A stretch of 64,000 nt of DNA from Dermabacteraceae bacterium TAE3-ERU5 (GTDB lineage: Bacteria; Actinomycetota; Actinomycetes; Actinomycetales; Dermabacteraceae), in assembly GCA_019218375.1 (NCBI GenBank), contig JAHUUK010000001.1, positions 351,305-415,304 of the forward strand, given 5' to 3'. Under the pieces are notes generated by a model. That model was given only the letters and a program-made list of their open reading frames with translations. It was not told the DNA's origin and did not search any database. How positions within the stretch are numbered: the first letter of the stretch is position 1; every line of letters begins with the position of its first letter. Below, piece after piece: positions 9,588 through 19,599 of the stretch. A program made the translations under genes and the position numbers.

Positions 9588-10988
9588 TTAGCTCGGTGGC
9601 TGCACCGCGTCTTTGGTGGCAGTTACCTCGATGGTCATAGTATCCGTCTTCGGTCCCGGGCGCTTCGGCAGACGTGGTTTAGCTACCCTGCGCCGCCAGC
9701 GCGAAGTGGCAAACGGTGCCGCGATAACGGGGGTGAACGCCATTGCCCTGCGGAAACGCCAGGTAATGCCGGTGGCTAGGTACTGACCGAAAACGGAGCC
9801 GCTGGCGAGCGCGATAGCCACCCCGCCGGCGGTAATCAGATAGATTCCTCCGCGCTGCACATCGTCACCGATGGCCAGCAGCCCGCGATAGATCAGCGAA
9901 CCGGGAACCATCGGCACTACCGCGCACATAACGAACGTGATGGCGGGTGTGCGCAGGTGGCGCGCCATCATCACGGAGGCGAAACCGACGGCCCCGGAAG
10001 CTACGCCGACGGACCAGAGCGCCCCGAAGTTGGCGGCCGACATAAGGGCGGAAATGAGGCTGCCGAACGCGGCCAGGCTCGCGCAGGCCAGCAGCAGCCG
10101 GGCGGGAACCTGGCAGCCGACGGCAAAACCGAAGCCGATGGCAGCGCCCGCCAGGGTCATGACGAGGATTGAGTTCAGCGTGACGGGCACTTCTGCCGAG
10201 ATCGAAATATCGCTACCTACCCTGTCGGCCAGCATGATCCCCGCCTGTACGCCGATCACCAGGCCCAGGGTGAGCATCACCGTTTCGAACACGCGGGCGG
10301 AGGCGGTCACGTACCAGCCCGTGATCGCGTCTTGGAAAGCGCCGATGGAGGTAAGCCCGGCCAGCAACATCATGATGCAGGCAACGACGACGATTGATGA
10401 GTTCACGCTCTCGTCTATAACGTGCACGATGATCGCGCTGACTGCGCCGACGAACCCGCCGAACGCCTGCAGGTAGAAGATGGGTAGACGGTAGCGGTCG
10501 AGCAGCTCCAGGCTGAAGCTGATGACTCCCGATGCGACCATTGCGGCAATCACCACCAGGGTGCCAGCCCCCAGGCTGAAAGCCGCTCCGCCACCCAGCA
10601 GGGTCCAGCCTGCGGCGGTGAGCAGCTGCGAATATTCCCGCTGCGCGTGTTCTATCTGAAGGACGTTCGCGCGCGCCTGCGGCAGGTCGATCTCTCCCGC
10701 GCAGTAGCGGTGCGTGTTGTTTTCCAGGGCGTCTAGGCGCGAGTAGTCGGTGGTGCGGTTGTGCACGGCGCGCAGACGGGTAAAGGGCAGCGCCTCTTCG
10801 TCCGGCAAATAGGACAGCGAAATCTCGTTGAAAGTGACCTCCGTGGTCACGTTTCTGATGCCCGACGCGCTGACGATGCGCAGCAGCGTCGCGGTGACGT
10901 CAGCCGCCGGGGAACCGTTAGAAAGCATGAGTTCGCCCGTGCGCATAGCGAAGTCGAATACAGCGTGAAGTCGGCGAGTCGCAGGCAC
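9588..10988 (-). CDS. Threonine/serine exporter family membrane protein (ThrE-like)
   Basis: A 466-residue inner-membrane protein with the two-part ThrE layout: an N-terminal soluble part (FDFAMRTGELMLSNGSPAADVTATL, then the conserved EVTFNEISLSY) followed by about ten membrane spans. Known members export threonine and serine using the proton gradient. The GTG start at 10988 lacks a clear ribosome binding site, but the conserved region begins within the first 15 residues, so the start is close. The charged C-terminal tail is variable. It is 11 bases upstream of the lactonase gene, possibly in one operon with galK. Confidence 0.85.
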   Translation of the reverse strand: MPATRRLHAVFDFAMRTGELMLSNGSPAADVTATLLRIVSASGIRNVTTEVTFNEISLSYLPDEEALPFTRLRAVHNRTTDYSRLDALENNTHRYCAGEIDLPQARANVLQIEHAQREYSQLLTAAGWTLLGGGAAFSLGAGTLVVIAAMVASGVISFSLELLDRYRLPIFYLQAFGGFVGAVSAIIVHVIDESVNSSIVVVACIMMLLAGLTSIGAFQDAITGWYVTASARVFETVMLTLGLVIGVQAGIMLADRVGSDISISAEVPVTLNSILVMTLAGAAIGFGFAVGCQVPARLLLACASLAAFGSLISALMSAANFGALWSVGVASGAVGFASVMMARHLRTPAITFVMCAVVPMVPGSLIYRGLLAIGDDVQRGGIYLITAGGVAIALASGSVFGQYLATGITWRFRRAMAFTPVIAAPFATSRWRRRVAKPRLPKRPGPKTDTMTIEVTATKDAVQPPS

Positions 10989-11058
10989 CCTACGATACTG
11001 ACATATTTACGGCGCTACGCCATAGTTTTGACGGCTTCCAGATCCGTTATTTTGCGGG

Positions 11059-11352
11059 TTAAAGATTCGGGGCGGTAAGGGCAAAACCGATAAGCGCAAC
11101 CGCCAACACGAAATAAAGGCTGGCGTCCACTTTTCGTTCGCGTACCGCGATGCCGCCGAGGCAGGTGGCAGGCAGCAGCAGCCGGAAAACGCCGAGCAGC
11201 GCGCATTCGCTCCCGAGTAACACGCCAGCAAGCGGCACCTGCCCGAATGAGGCGAACAAAAGAGCGACTGGAATACCCGCTAGGGCAAGCAGAAACCAAC
11301 GCTGCCTGCGTATTGCGGCACGCAGGGTGTAGGGCGAGTTTTCCGGCTCCAT
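11059..11352 (-). CDS. Small membrane protein, DUF3017-like
   Basis: About 97 residues with three predicted membrane spans (WFLLALAGIPVALLFASF, VLLGSECALLGVFRLLLP, LYFVLAVALIGFALTA). The pattern, including RLLLP and the invariant-looking AVRERKVDASLY before the last span, matches the actinobacterial DUF3017 family, whose function is unknown. In many relatives that family sits next to purH; here purH is 3 kb away. The ATG at 11352 (MEPENSPY) has GGATG upstream and is preferred over a GTG at 11358. Confidence 0.72.
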   Translation of the reverse strand: MEPENSPYTLRAAIRRQRWFLLALAGIPVALLFASFGQVPLAGVLLGSECALLGVFRLLLPATCLGGIAVRERKVDASLYFVLAVALIGFALTAPNL

Positions 11353-11463
11353 ACCCACATCCTAAAACCGTTCACCATCACAGATAACTACCTGCACAAA
11401 CATGAGTTACCTCATAGTGCTTTAGCAATGTGTTTTCTGGTTCCCGCGCCCCACGCTTGGGTC

Positions 11464-11469
11464 TATAGT
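11464..11469 (+). promoter_or_regulatory. Candidate -10 box upstream of the deacetylase gene
   Basis: TATAGT lies 63 bases before the GTG start of the deacetylase gene in a locally AT-rich stretch. The matching -35 region (ttcccg, 17 bases upstream) is poor, so this is tentative. Confidence 0.3.
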
Positions 11470-11531
11470 TTCGACTGAATGCAAGTACCGATGGGTTACC
11501 GGCATACGCACTTACGAAAGAAGGCTTTACT

Positions 11532-13142
11532 GTGCAGTCTGATCCCAAATCTTCGCTCCGCCCGGGCCGCCGGGCAGTAATTACCGCCGCAGGAACCGGC
11601 CTGGTTGCTACGGCTTGTAGCAGCGGAGGCGACGGGAAGAAGGGTTCCACGCAGGGCGGCGGGCTGTTTTCGTCCGCTCCGGAGCCAACCCCGGCAGAGG
11701 CTTACGCAGCTTTCCTTGACGAGCTGGCCTCGCTTAACGACAAGGTGCCGAACCTGGCAACCGGCGATCTAGCGAAAACCCCGGCGAAGCTAGCTATCTC
11801 TTTCCCGACCCTGCCTGCCGCCTATAACTTTGCGCTGGCGGCTGACATCGTGGTGGCTAAGACCCTGCGCGAGCACGCCTACCTGAGCGACGCCCCCACC
11901 CTGGGAATGACCGGCAAGATCATCACCGTCGGGAAGTCCCTGCTGGGTTCGGTGCTTGTTCCCACCCTGGGCGGCAAGGCCGACGGCGCCTGCGTCTACT
12001 ACTACGATGCGACCCGCGACCGCGCCTATGCCTCCACCGCGCTGGTGACCGGCGATAAGTGGGCCGATTTCACCAAGGCGGTTAGCGAAGCCGCCGCCGA
12101 TGTGGACGGCCTGGACGCCGAGCAGATCAAGACCCTGGTGCAGGAGCAGCAGCGCCCCTACGGTAACGGCCCCTCCCTGGTGGTAGCTGCCGACGGCACG
12201 CTGACCGCGCTCTTCCCCGCCGTGAAGATCGGCGATGAGACCGGCCCGGCGAAGCTCACCATTGAGGCTACGAAGGCCGAAGCGCTGCTGTCGAACCTAG
12301 GTAAGGCCGTCAAGGCGAGCATGGCGAACCCGGAACAGTTCGAGGTCGGCACCGTGGAGCGTCCGGGAGACGGCAAGAGCCACAACGGCGACCGCGCCTA
12401 CAAGCGCACCGCGAAGATTCACGAAGGCAAGAAGGCTCGTGAAGCCACCGGCCCCGGCCCCGTCACCCAGCTGGCGCCGCTTTCCGGTGAGGGAGTGCGG
12501 CCCAGCATCGTGGTCGGCCCCGACACCACCCGCCTGAAGGCAGTTTCCCTCAGCTTTGATGACGGCCCCGATCCGCAGCTGAACATCAAACTGGTAGAGA
12601 TGCTGACCAAGGCGAAGGCCGCGTGCAGCTTCTACAACATCGGCCGCAACGCTAAGGCTTACCCGGAATCTACGGTGCGCACCGTGGTGGCCGGGCAGGA
12701 GCTGGGCTGCCATTCGTGGTCGCATCCGCAGCTGACCCGCACCAACAACCTGCACCGGGAACTGGTAGAAACCTCGGAGCTGGTGGGAAGCCTGCGTGGC
12801 AGCTGGCCGTTGGTGATGCGCCCGCCGTACGGTGCCCGCAACGATCGTATTGACGACGAAATCCGTAAGCTGCACCAGAGCATCCAGCTGTGGGACGTGG
12901 ATACCGAGGACTGGCGCTACAAGAGCGTGCCGCACAACGTGGATTCGGTTAAGAACATGTCGCGCCGCGGTTCCATCATCCTGATGCACGAAATCCACGC
13001 CGCTTCGGTTGAATCCGTGCCGCAGATCCTGCAGTGGTTCGAAGAGCAGGGCTTCACGACCGTCACCAACGGTGAGGTCGGGCAGGGCCAGATGTACCCC
13101 GGCTACTACTACACGCACGGTCTGGATACGAACGCCAGCTAA
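11532..13142 (+). CDS. Lipoprotein polysaccharide deacetylase (NodB domain) with an N-terminal accessory domain
   Basis: A 536-residue secreted lipoprotein. The signal peptide ends in LVATAC, a lipobox, followed by a Gly/Ser-rich linker. Residues 50-270 form an extracytoplasmic domain resembling the RsiV/DUF3298-type domain of other Gram-positive deacetylases. The C-terminal NodB domain has SLSFDDGPDP (catalytic and metal Asp), the metal His motif HSWSHPQLT, RPPYGARND, DVDTEDWRY and IILMHEIH. It probably de-N-acetylates cell-wall glycan at the outer face of the membrane. The GTG at 11532 has GAAAGAAGG upstream. A strong hairpin ends the gene. Confidence 0.88.
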   Translation: MQSDPKSSLRPGRRAVITAAGTGLVATACSSGGDGKKGSTQGGGLFSSAPEPTPAEAYAAFLDELASLNDKVPNLATGDLAKTPAKLAISFPTLPAAYNFALAADIVVAKTLREHAYLSDAPTLGMTGKIITVGKSLLGSVLVPTLGGKADGACVYYYDATRDRAYASTALVTGDKWADFTKAVSEAAADVDGLDAEQIKTLVQEQQRPYGNGPSLVVAADGTLTALFPAVKIGDETGPAKLTIEATKAEALLSNLGKAVKASMANPEQFEVGTVERPGDGKSHNGDRAYKRTAKIHEGKKAREATGPGPVTQLAPLSGEGVRPSIVVGPDTTRLKAVSLSFDDGPDPQLNIKLVEMLTKAKAACSFYNIGRNAKAYPESTVRTVVAGQELGCHSWSHPQLTRTNNLHRELVETSELVGSLRGSWPLVMRPPYGARNDRIDDEIRKLHQSIQLWDVDTEDWRYKSVPHNVDSVKNMSRRGSIILMHEIHAASVESVPQILQWFEEQGFTTVTNGEVGQGQMYPGYYYTHGLDTNAS

Positions 13143-13157
13143 ACGCGTCTGAATAAA

Positions 13158-13199
13158 AGCGGTGGGGGTCGCAGCCATTTGGCTGCGACCCCCACCGCT
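13158..13199. terminator. Bidirectional terminator between the deacetylase gene and ppk2
   Basis: The arms 13158-13176 and 13181-13199 are 19-bp perfect complements with a four-base loop, placed between convergent genes. It lacks a long T run on either side. Confidence 0.8.
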
Positions 13200-13214
13200 G
13201 TATGTGAAGCCGTT

Positions 13215-14126
13215 TTATTCGTCGGCTTCCTCGTGCTTGCCGCGCATTACCAGCAGCGGATCGGGTTTCCCGACTACCTCGTGGTCTTTGCCCTCGTACT
13301 CGAATTGGCTGAGGAAGTAACGCATCGCGTTAATGCGGGCGCGCTTCTTATCGTTCGAGCGGATGATGGTCCACGGTGCGTACTTTTTATCGGTGCGGCG
13401 GAACATTTCTTCCTTCGCCCGCGTGTAGTCGTCCCAGCGTCCCAGGGATTCGAGGTCCATCGGGGACAGCTTCCAGCGGCGTACCGGATCGAGCTGGCGG
13501 ATCGCGAAGCGGGTGCGCTGTTCCTTTTCGGTGACGGAGAACCACAGTTTCGTGACGTGCACGCCGGAATCGACCAGCATGCGTTCAAACTGGGGGGCCT
13601 GCGCCATGAAGCGTTCGTAGTCTTCGTCGGAACAAAATCCCATTACGCGTTCCACGCCCGCCCGGTTGTACCAGGAACGGTCAAACAGCACCATTTCGCC
13701 CGCGGTCGGCAGATGCTGAATGTAGCGCTGGAAATACCACTGGCCCTGTTCGCGGTCGCTCGGTTTGTTGAGCGCCACGACGCGGGCGGTACGGGGGTTT
13801 AAGTGCTCGGTGAAGCGCTTAATGGTTCCGCCCTTACCCGCGGCGTCGCGGCCCTCAAAAATGATGATCGCTTTCTTGCCCGTGTCTTCTACCCAGTACT
13901 GATACTTGAGCAGTTCCACCTGCAGCCTGTACTTTTCGACCTCGTATTCGGCGCGCGACATGCGTTCCTCGTACGGGTAGCCCTCCTGCCAGGTATAGAC
14001 AGGGTTGCCCTGCGGGTCGATCAGGTCCGGGTCAGGGGTATGACCGTCGGTCACCCGATACCCGGACTCGCGCAGATGCTCGATGTATTCGCGCAGATTC
14101 TGGTTAGACAGGTTCTCAACACTCAT
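13215..14126 (-). CDS. ppk2: Polyphosphate kinase 2
   Basis: PPK2 moves phosphate between polyphosphate and nucleotides, usually making GTP/ATP from polyphosphate. The 303-residue protein has Walker A in IFEGRDAAGKGGTIKR, the lid-module pattern LNPRTARVVALNKP, Walker B in VLFDRSWYNRAGVERVMGF, and WTIIRSNDKKRARINAMRY. AAAGG precedes the ATG at 14126. It lies between a convergent deacetylase gene and purH but ends its own unit. Whether it prefers ADP or GDP (class I) is not visible. Confidence 0.95.
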   Translation of the reverse strand: MSVENLSNQNLREYIEHLRESGYRVTDGHTPDPDLIDPQGNPVYTWQEGYPYEERMSRAEYEVEKYRLQVELLKYQYWVEDTGKKAIIIFEGRDAAGKGGTIKRFTEHLNPRTARVVALNKPSDREQGQWYFQRYIQHLPTAGEMVLFDRSWYNRAGVERVMGFCSDEDYERFMAQAPQFERMLVDSGVHVTKLWFSVTEKEQRTRFAIRQLDPVRRWKLSPMDLESLGRWDDYTRAKEEMFRRTDKKYAPWTIIRSNDKKRARINAMRYFLSQFEYEGKDHEVVGKPDPLLVMRGKHEEADE

Positions 14127-14173
14127 TCGTAACCCCTTTGTAGAAACGGTGATCGGAATATTCTACCGCTCGT

Positions 14174-15787
14174 TCAGTGGGCGAAATGACGTACCCCGGT
14201 GAAGAACAGCGGGACTCCGGCCTTATTGCATGCCGCAATCACTTCGTCGTCCCGGATGGAACCGCCGGGAGAAACGATCGCCGCAACCCCGGCTTCGATA
14301 AGAATCTCCACACCATCCGCGAAGGGGAAGAACGCATCGCTGGCCGCGACCGAGCCGCGGGCGCGCTCTGCGCCGTCGGCCAGGGTGTTGGCGCGGCTCA
14401 CCGCTAGGCGGCAAGAATCGAGCCGGTTTACCTGGCCCATGCCGATGCCGACCGCCGCGCCGTCCTTAGCCAGCAAGATCGCATTCGATTTCGCGGCGCG
14501 CACGGCACGCCAGGCGAAGGCCAGATCGGCCAGCGTCTCAGTGCTCACCTCTCCCCCGGCAACCTGCTGCCAGCCCTCGGGAGAATCACCGGCCTCTGCC
14601 ACCCGGTCCGTATCCTGCAACAGGGTCGCGCCCCAGAGTTCACGCACCTCTACCTCACCGCGCCGGGTGTCCTCCGGCAGGGCAAGCACGCGCAGGTTCT
14701 TCTTTTTCAGCAGGATCTCCAGCGCTTCGTCGTTGTATCCGGGAGCCGCAATCACTTCGGTGAAAACGGGGGCGACCTGGCGGGCCATCTCGGCGGTGAC
14801 GGGCCGGTTCGCGGCGATCACGCCGCCGTAGGCGGAAAGCGGGTCGGTGGCGTGCGCGGCGCGGTGGGCGGCGGCGATCGGGTCCTCGCCGGAGCCGACG
14901 ACGGCGATGCCGCACGGGTTGTTGTGCTTGATAACCGCTACACACGGCTCGCTGTGGTCGTAGGCGGCGCGAATCGCGGCGTCTACGTCCACGTAGTTGT
15001 TGTAGCTCATTTCCTTGCCGCCGAGCTGCTCTGCGGCCCCCAGGCCGTCCTCGGTCTGGGTGAGCACGGCCCGCTGATGCGGGTTTTCGCCGTAACGCAG
15101 GCGCTTCATGCCGTATTCGTGCATGGTTTCATCGTCCAGCTCGAACATGTAGGTTTCGGGGATCTCGGGCTGTTCCGATTCCTCTTGCAGCGCCTCGTCC
15201 TCCTGCTCCGCAAACCACTCCATGATGTCCATGTCGTAGCTGAAGATGTTCTCGAACGCGGTGGCAGCAAGGCTGCGGCGCTGCGCCAGGGTGGGGCCGC
15301 CCTCGGGGAGCGTGGCCAGCACGGTCTCGTAGTCTTCCGGCTCCACCACCACGGTGCAGCAAAGGAAGTTCTTAGCGGCGGCGCGCACCAGGGTCGGGCC
15401 GCCGATGTCGATGTTCTCGATGACCGTTTCCGCGTCCGCGCCGGAGGTCACCGTTTCGCTGAACGGGTACAGGTTCACGACCACCAGATCGAACGGAGCG
15501 ATGCCGTGTTCTGCTAGCTGCCGGTTGTGGCTTTCCAGCGTGCGGTTAGCCAAAATACCGCCGTGGATCGCCGGATGCAGGGTCTTGACGCGACCGTCCA
15601 TGATCTCGGGGAAGCCGGTCACCTCCGCTACCTCGGTGACGGCCACGCCCGCCTCACGGATCGTGGCGGCGGTGGAGCCGGTGGAAACGATTTCCACCCC
15701 CGCGTCGGCGAGCGCCCGGGCAAAGTCGCCCAGGCCGGTTTTGTCGGATACGGAGACGAGTGCGCGGCGGATCGGCTGGCGGTTCAT
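14174..15787 (-). CDS. purH: Bifunctional AICAR transformylase / IMP cyclohydrolase PurH
   Basis: PurH carries out the last two steps of IMP synthesis. The N-terminal cyclohydrolase part has [30 protein letters not shown] and [15 protein letters not shown]. The C-terminal transformylase part has [23 protein letters not shown] and the terminal [10 protein letters not shown]. Its 537 residues include an acidic stretch around residues 195-215 that is longer than in enterobacteria. AAGGAG precedes the ATG. It lies 43 bases after purN on the same strand, a usual actinobacterial pair. Confidence 0.98.
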   Translation of the reverse strand: MNRQPIRRALVSVSDKTGLGDFARALADAGVEIVSTGSTAATIREAGVAVTEVAEVTGFPEIMDGRVKTLHPAIHGGILANRTLESHNRQLAEHGIAPFDLVVVNLYPFSETVTSGADAETVIENIDIGGPTLVRAAAKNFLCCTVVVEPEDYETVLATLPEGGPTLAQRRSLAATAFENIFSYDMDIMEWFAEQEDEALQEESEQPEIPETYMFELDDETMHEYGMKRLRYGENPHQRAVLTQTEDGLGAAEQLGGKEMSYNNYVDVDAAIRAAYDHSEPCVAVIKHNNPCGIAVVGSGEDPIAAAHRAAHATDPLSAYGGVIAANRPVTAEMARQVAPVFTEVIAAPGYNDEALEILLKKKNLRVLALPEDTRRGEVEVRELWGATLLQDTDRVAEAGDSPEGWQQVAGGEVSTETLADLAFAWRAVRAAKSNAILLAKDGAAVGIGMGQVNRLDSCRLAVSRANTLADGAERARGSVAASDAFFPFADGVEILIEAGVAAIVSPGGSIRDDEVIAACNKAGVPLFFTGVRHFAH

Positions 15788-15830
15788 GGAACTCCTTAAT
15801 TGGGGTGGGGATTTTGTGGGGATAGGGAGG

Positions 15831-16424
15831 CTAGGGGGCCGCGGGGACGCCCTGTTCGCAGAGCGAGCGCAGCACGGATACCAGGAGGGGGCGTTCGCGT
15901 TCTTTGATGCGTTCGTGCAGCGTTTCTACCGTGTCGTCGTCGGCCACGGTGACCGCTTCCTGGGCGATGATTCTGCCGGTATCGACTCCGGCATCGACCA
16001 TGATTACGCTGACGCCGCTCACTTTTACGCCGTATGCCAGGGCGTCGCGCACACCGTGCGGGCCGGGGAACGACGGCAGCAGCGCCGGGTGAGTGTTGAT
16101 GATTTTGTCTGGGAAGGCTTCCAGTACCGGGGCGCCGAGCAGGCGCATGAACCCGGCGAGCACCAGATAGGTGGGTGCGTAGGAGGTTGCCACGCGGGCC
16201 AGTTCCCGGTTCCAGGCTTCCCTGTCCGGGAAGTCGGCCAGGCGCACCACATGGTGTGGGATGCCGTGAGCTTCGGCGTGGGCGAGGCCGGGGGCGGCGA
16301 CGTCGGCCACCACCGCGCAAACCCGAAACGGGCAGTCTGGTTTGCGGGAGTCCTCGAGTAGTGCGTGCAGATTGGAACCGGAACCGGAAATGAAAACCAC
16401 AACTGGGGTGCGCGTCACAGTCAT
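15831..16424 (-). CDS. purN: Phosphoribosylglycinamide formyltransferase PurN
   Basis: PurN transfers a formyl group from 10-formyl-THF to GAR in purine synthesis. Key features are [13 protein letters not shown] (phosphate loop), [19 protein letters not shown], the catalytic segment [21 protein letters not shown] and [14 protein letters not shown] [17 protein letters not shown]. The 197-residue length is normal. No ribosome binding site is visible before the ATG at 16424, so the message may be leaderless or the start slightly off. It is followed by purH. Confidence 0.96.
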   Translation of the reverse strand: MTVTRTPVVVFISGSGSNLHALLEDSRKPDCPFRVCAVVADVAAPGLAHAEAHGIPHHVVRLADFPDREAWNRELARVATSYAPTYLVLAGFMRLLGAPVLEAFPDKIINTHPALLPSFPGPHGVRDALAYGVKVSGVSVIMVDAGVDTGRIIAQEAVTVADDDTVETLHERIKERERPLLVSVLRSLCEQGVPAAP

Positions 16425-16516
16425 AGGTTAGCGTGTGAACCGCACCGCTGTGCAGATTTTCCCCTCCCCGTTTTGCTAGCAGCGCTGAACGCTCCGGGTA
16501 ATGCACAATAGAGGCA

Positions 16517-16909
16517 ATGGAGAACAAACCTGCATCCGATACCGAACGCCTGTTTACGACGGCGATTGCCCGTTCCACGGTCTTTATCTTCCTGGCCTGG
16601 GTAGCCATGGCGATGCCGCTGCCCTACAGCCTGGCTTCGGGCCTGCTCGGGGCGTTCGCGCTCGTTTACGTGGTGCGCATGGCCTATTACGCCTGGCGCC
16701 TGGGCCGACGTTTCGGCGCGATATTCACCGCTGCGGTAGGGATTCCCGCCTGCCTGCTGCTGGTGGCGGTGTCGGCACTGAGCGCCGTGTTTTATCAGCC
16801 GATGCTGGCCGATCAGGAGTGCCGCGCCAACGCGATCACCGAAACGGCGCTCACGCAGTGCGATAAGCAGCGCGAATCGTCCATCATGGACGTGTTTCGC
16901 GGACGCTAG
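16517..16909 (+). CDS. Small membrane protein of unknown function
   Basis: 130 residues with about three membrane spans (STVFIFLAWVAMAMPLPY, ASGLLGAFALVYVVRMAYYAW, IFTAAVGIPACLLLVAVSALSAVFY), then a C-terminal tail with two cysteines (DQECRAN and TQCDKQ) that would face the outside or the cytoplasm depending on topology. The family is not recognised. It is divergent from purN and convergent with the DUF6350 gene, and its codon use matches its neighbours, so it is probably real. Confidence 0.65.
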   Translation: MENKPASDTERLFTTAIARSTVFIFLAWVAMAMPLPYSLASGLLGAFALVYVVRMAYYAWRLGRRFGAIFTAAVGIPACLLLVAVSALSAVFYQPMLADQECRANAITETALTQCDKQRESSIMDVFRGR

Positions 16910-16920
16910 TTTTAGCGGCC

Positions 16921-18249
16921 CTAGTTTTTAGCGCCCTTCTCCGTTTCGCCCTCCACCTTTTCAATCTTCGCCACCGTCTTGGCTTTCTGTTCCCGCAGCC
17001 ATTCCAGAAGCGGCGTGCCCCAGACGATAACGGCGATCCCCAGCGCCAGCAGGCTTCCGAGCAGGATTGGACCGGCGACGCTACCCAGTAGCGGCCCTAC
17101 CCCGTGCAGTCTGCCCTCTCCCAGGCTGATGCGGGAGGTGGCGAGCAGGATAAGCAAGCCGATCAGCAAAGAACCGACGAAGGTGGCGTAGGCCTTTCCG
17201 CGCTGCGCCCAATCCAGTTCCGCTGTGGCGATGACTGTGCCGCGCGCGCCCCAAAGAACGCAGGCGAACGGCACCAGCAGTAGCAGCGATACCCAGCCGG
17301 GATAGACGGCGGGGCCGGGCAGCGCCCCCAAGATCGGAAACGCGGGCAGCACGCCAGGTTCCGACGCGGCGAGGGAAACGGTGTTTCCCTGCCCCAGGGA
17401 AAGCTGGCCGCCGATGCCGACCGTGAGAACCCAAAGCACCAGTACCGGCAGCCAAACGAGCTGTAGCAGGGTGAGCACGACCCCGCCAACCATTCCGGGG
17501 GCAAGCTGAGTTTGCAGCCCGTAAATCTTAGGGGCGGCTACCGCCAACAGGATGAGCGTTCCCAGGCAGGCCGCGCCGAGCAGGAAAATGATGGCGCGCA
17601 GGGAACCGCGCAGGCCCGCTGCATAAGGGTGGGGCAGGGTGTCTAGCGCCCTGATCGGGCGCATCGCGAACGCTACCCCGCCCGATGCGCACACCGCCCC
17701 CGCTACTAGACCCGAGAAGAGGACCGTTGCGAATACCCCCTGATAGTCGGGAGTGCGCGCGAAAGCGGAGATCATCAACATGCCGATGATGTAAACGGCG
17801 GTGAAAGAACCGGCGAAAATCGCGGCATCACGCACCCCCGCGTCGCGGAAAATCCCGCGCCTGCGTTCGGGGTCCACCAGGTCTAGGGCGGACGCTCCCC
17901 GATACGCCTGCCAGAGCGCTATCGCGTAAAAAATGGCGGTGAGGCCCAGCGGTAGGAAAGCGAACGAACCGTTCAAGGGGCCTGCGGCAATATAAAGGTG
18001 CGAGCCGTGACCGAGCAGCATGAGGGAAAGGCCGAGGGTGAACGCGCCCAGTGAACCGCCGTCGGACTGCGCCGCCAAAGTTGCCGCAAGCACCGGCACC
18101 AAAACCGTTACTGCCGATATCAGCAGGGCCTTCACGGCCTTAAATATGCCGAGCACGAGGGGGGACGGCAGCGCCTGCGGTTCGGCGGGGGAAGTCTGGC
18201 TCACGGTGCTCCTTACTTTCTGCAGCGTGGGTTTCGCGGCTGTAGTCAA
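16921..18249 (-). CDS. Multi-pass membrane protein, DUF6350 family
   Basis: 442 residues, about ten membrane spans, with a charged C-terminal tail (KAKTVAKIEKVEGETEKG). Features of the actinobacterial DUF6350 family are GLSLMLLGHGSHLYIAAGPL near the N-terminus, and GNTVSLAASEPGVLPAFPILGALP, a loop that is strongly conserved in the family. The function is not established. In many Actinobacteria the gene neighbours purN/purH, as it does here with one small gene between. Confidence 0.8.
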   Translation of the reverse strand: MTTAAKPTLQKVRSTVSQTSPAEPQALPSPLVLGIFKAVKALLISAVTVLVPVLAATLAAQSDGGSLGAFTLGLSLMLLGHGSHLYIAAGPLNGSFAFLPLGLTAIFYAIALWQAYRGASALDLVDPERRRGIFRDAGVRDAAIFAGSFTAVYIIGMLMISAFARTPDYQGVFATVLFSGLVAGAVCASGGVAFAMRPIRALDTLPHPYAAGLRGSLRAIIFLLGAACLGTLILLAVAAPKIYGLQTQLAPGMVGGVVLTLLQLVWLPVLVLWVLTVGIGGQLSLGQGNTVSLAASEPGVLPAFPILGALPGPAVYPGWVSLLLLVPFACVLWGARGTVIATAELDWAQRGKAYATFVGSLLIGLLILLATSRISLGEGRLHGVGPLLGSVAGPILLGSLLALGIAVIVWGTPLLEWLREQKAKTVAKIEKVEGETEKGAKN

Positions 18250-18284
18250 GGGTACGCCCTGACGTGACCCATAATGGAGAACTG

Positions 18285-19583
18285 ATGAGTGAAGAAACAG
18301 TTCCCGCAGGTCCCCTTTGCGCGCTCAGCGTGCCCGCGCCCGCCGCCTGGTTTAGCGCAGCGCTGGCGAGCAGCGCGGTACGGGCCGCGTGGCTGCACGG
18401 CGGCGAGGGTTTCTTAGCTTTCGGTGAGGCCGCTAGTTTTCGCGTGAGCGGCCCGGAACGTTTCGCCCGCGCCTCGGCCTGGTTTTCCGCGTTGGCTTCG
18501 GGTGCCGACGTCACCGACCAAGTTCACCTGCCCGGCAGTGGCCTGTGCGCGTTGGGCTCTTTCGCTTTCAGCGCCGACTCCCCGTACGACGCGGGGCTGC
18601 TGGTGCCGCGCCTGGTTATCGGCATGAGTGGCGCCCGCGCCTTTGTGAGCGCGCTCGGTTACCGCGACGAGGTGACCGACCCACTGGCGCTGGCCGAGGA
18701 AATGCTTGGGGTGAGCGCCGGCAATGACTCTGCCGCGCAGTCCGGCCGCGTCGCGGTAGCGGACGCGCAGGGCGAGGCCGAATATACGCAGATGCTGCGC
18801 CGCGCCATCGCGCTGCTGTCGGCCCCCGGTAGCGGGGTGGAAAAGGTGGTGCTGTCGGCCCGGAAAAGCCTGGTTGCCGACTCCCCGTTCGATGTGCCGG
18901 GGGCGCTCTCCTACCTGGCGGGGGCCTACCCCTCCACCTGGACTTTCCTGTTCGACGGGGCCATCGGGGCAAGCCCGGAGATGCTGACCCGCACGCGCGG
19001 GCGCGAGGTGTTCTCGCGGGTGCTGGCGGGCAGCCGCCCCGTACCTGCCGGGGAGAGTGAAGCTGAGGCGCAGGCGGCGCGGGCCGCTTTCCTGGCCGAC
19101 CAGAAGGAGCGTTTCGAGCACGCGCTCGCCATCGAGTCAGTGACGGAGCGGATCGGCCCGCTCACCAGCGAGGTGACGGCCAGCGTGGAGCCTTTCGTGC
19201 TGCAACTGCCCGGGCTGGAACACCTGGCGTCGGACGTACACGGCACGCTGCGGGACGGTCTGACCAGCCTGGACGTGGCGGCGACCCTGCACCCGTCGGC
19301 TGCGGTCTGTGGCACCCCGCGCGATACGGCGGCCGAGCTGATCGTGCAGCTGGAGGTGGGCGACCGGGGGCATTTCGCGGGCCCCATCGGCTGGATGGGC
19401 GCGAACGGCGACGGAGAATGGGCCATCGCGCTGCGCACCGCCCGGCTGGAAAGCCCGCGCGAGGCGACCCTGTACGCGGGTGGCGGGATCGTGGCGTCCT
19501 CCGACCCGGCGAAGGAGTGGCGCGAGGTGAACGCGAAGATGCTGCCGATGCTGCGCGCGCTGGGGGCCGCCGGGCGAGGCTAG
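18285..19583 (+). CDS. menF: Isochorismate synthase MenF
   Basis: It isomerises chorismate to isochorismate, entering menaquinone synthesis. The chorismate-binding domain fills the C-terminal half: VEKVVLSARKSLV, FLFDGAIGASPEMLTR, FSRVLAGSRP, LHPSAAVCGTPRDTAAELI, GHFAGPIGWMGANGDGEW and LYAGGGIVASSDPAKEW. The ATG at 18285 has GGAG five bases upstream and is preferred to an upstream GTG at 18264. Siderophore-type isochorismate synthases are alike, but the other men genes nearby favour menaquinone. It converges with the second ABC cassette, which lies between it and menD. Confidence 0.93.
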   Translation: MSEETVPAGPLCALSVPAPAAWFSAALASSAVRAAWLHGGEGFLAFGEAASFRVSGPERFARASAWFSALASGADVTDQVHLPGSGLCALGSFAFSADSPYDAGLLVPRLVIGMSGARAFVSALGYRDEVTDPLALAEEMLGVSAGNDSAAQSGRVAVADAQGEAEYTQMLRRAIALLSAPGSGVEKVVLSARKSLVADSPFDVPGALSYLAGAYPSTWTFLFDGAIGASPEMLTRTRGREVFSRVLAGSRPVPAGESEAEAQAARAAFLADQKERFEHALAIESVTERIGPLTSEVTASVEPFVLQLPGLEHLASDVHGTLRDGLTSLDVAATLHPSAAVCGTPRDTAAELIVQLEVGDRGHFAGPIGWMGANGDGEWAIALRTARLESPREATLYAGGGIVASSDPAKEWREVNAKMLPMLRALGAAGRG

Positions 19584-19596
19584 CCCTCCCGGCGGC
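19566..19596. terminator. Hairpin at the menF/ABC-cassette convergence
   Basis: The arms gccgccggg (19566-19574) and cccggcggc (19588-19596) pair across the menF stop codon. There is no T run. It could limit read-through between the two convergent units. Confidence 0.5.
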
Positions 19597-19599
19597 GGC

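Noticed and set aside
8455..9591. Long open frame antisense to the lactonase gene
   Set aside because: Same reason: the lactonase frame has family features and a ribosome binding site; the antisense frame has neither.
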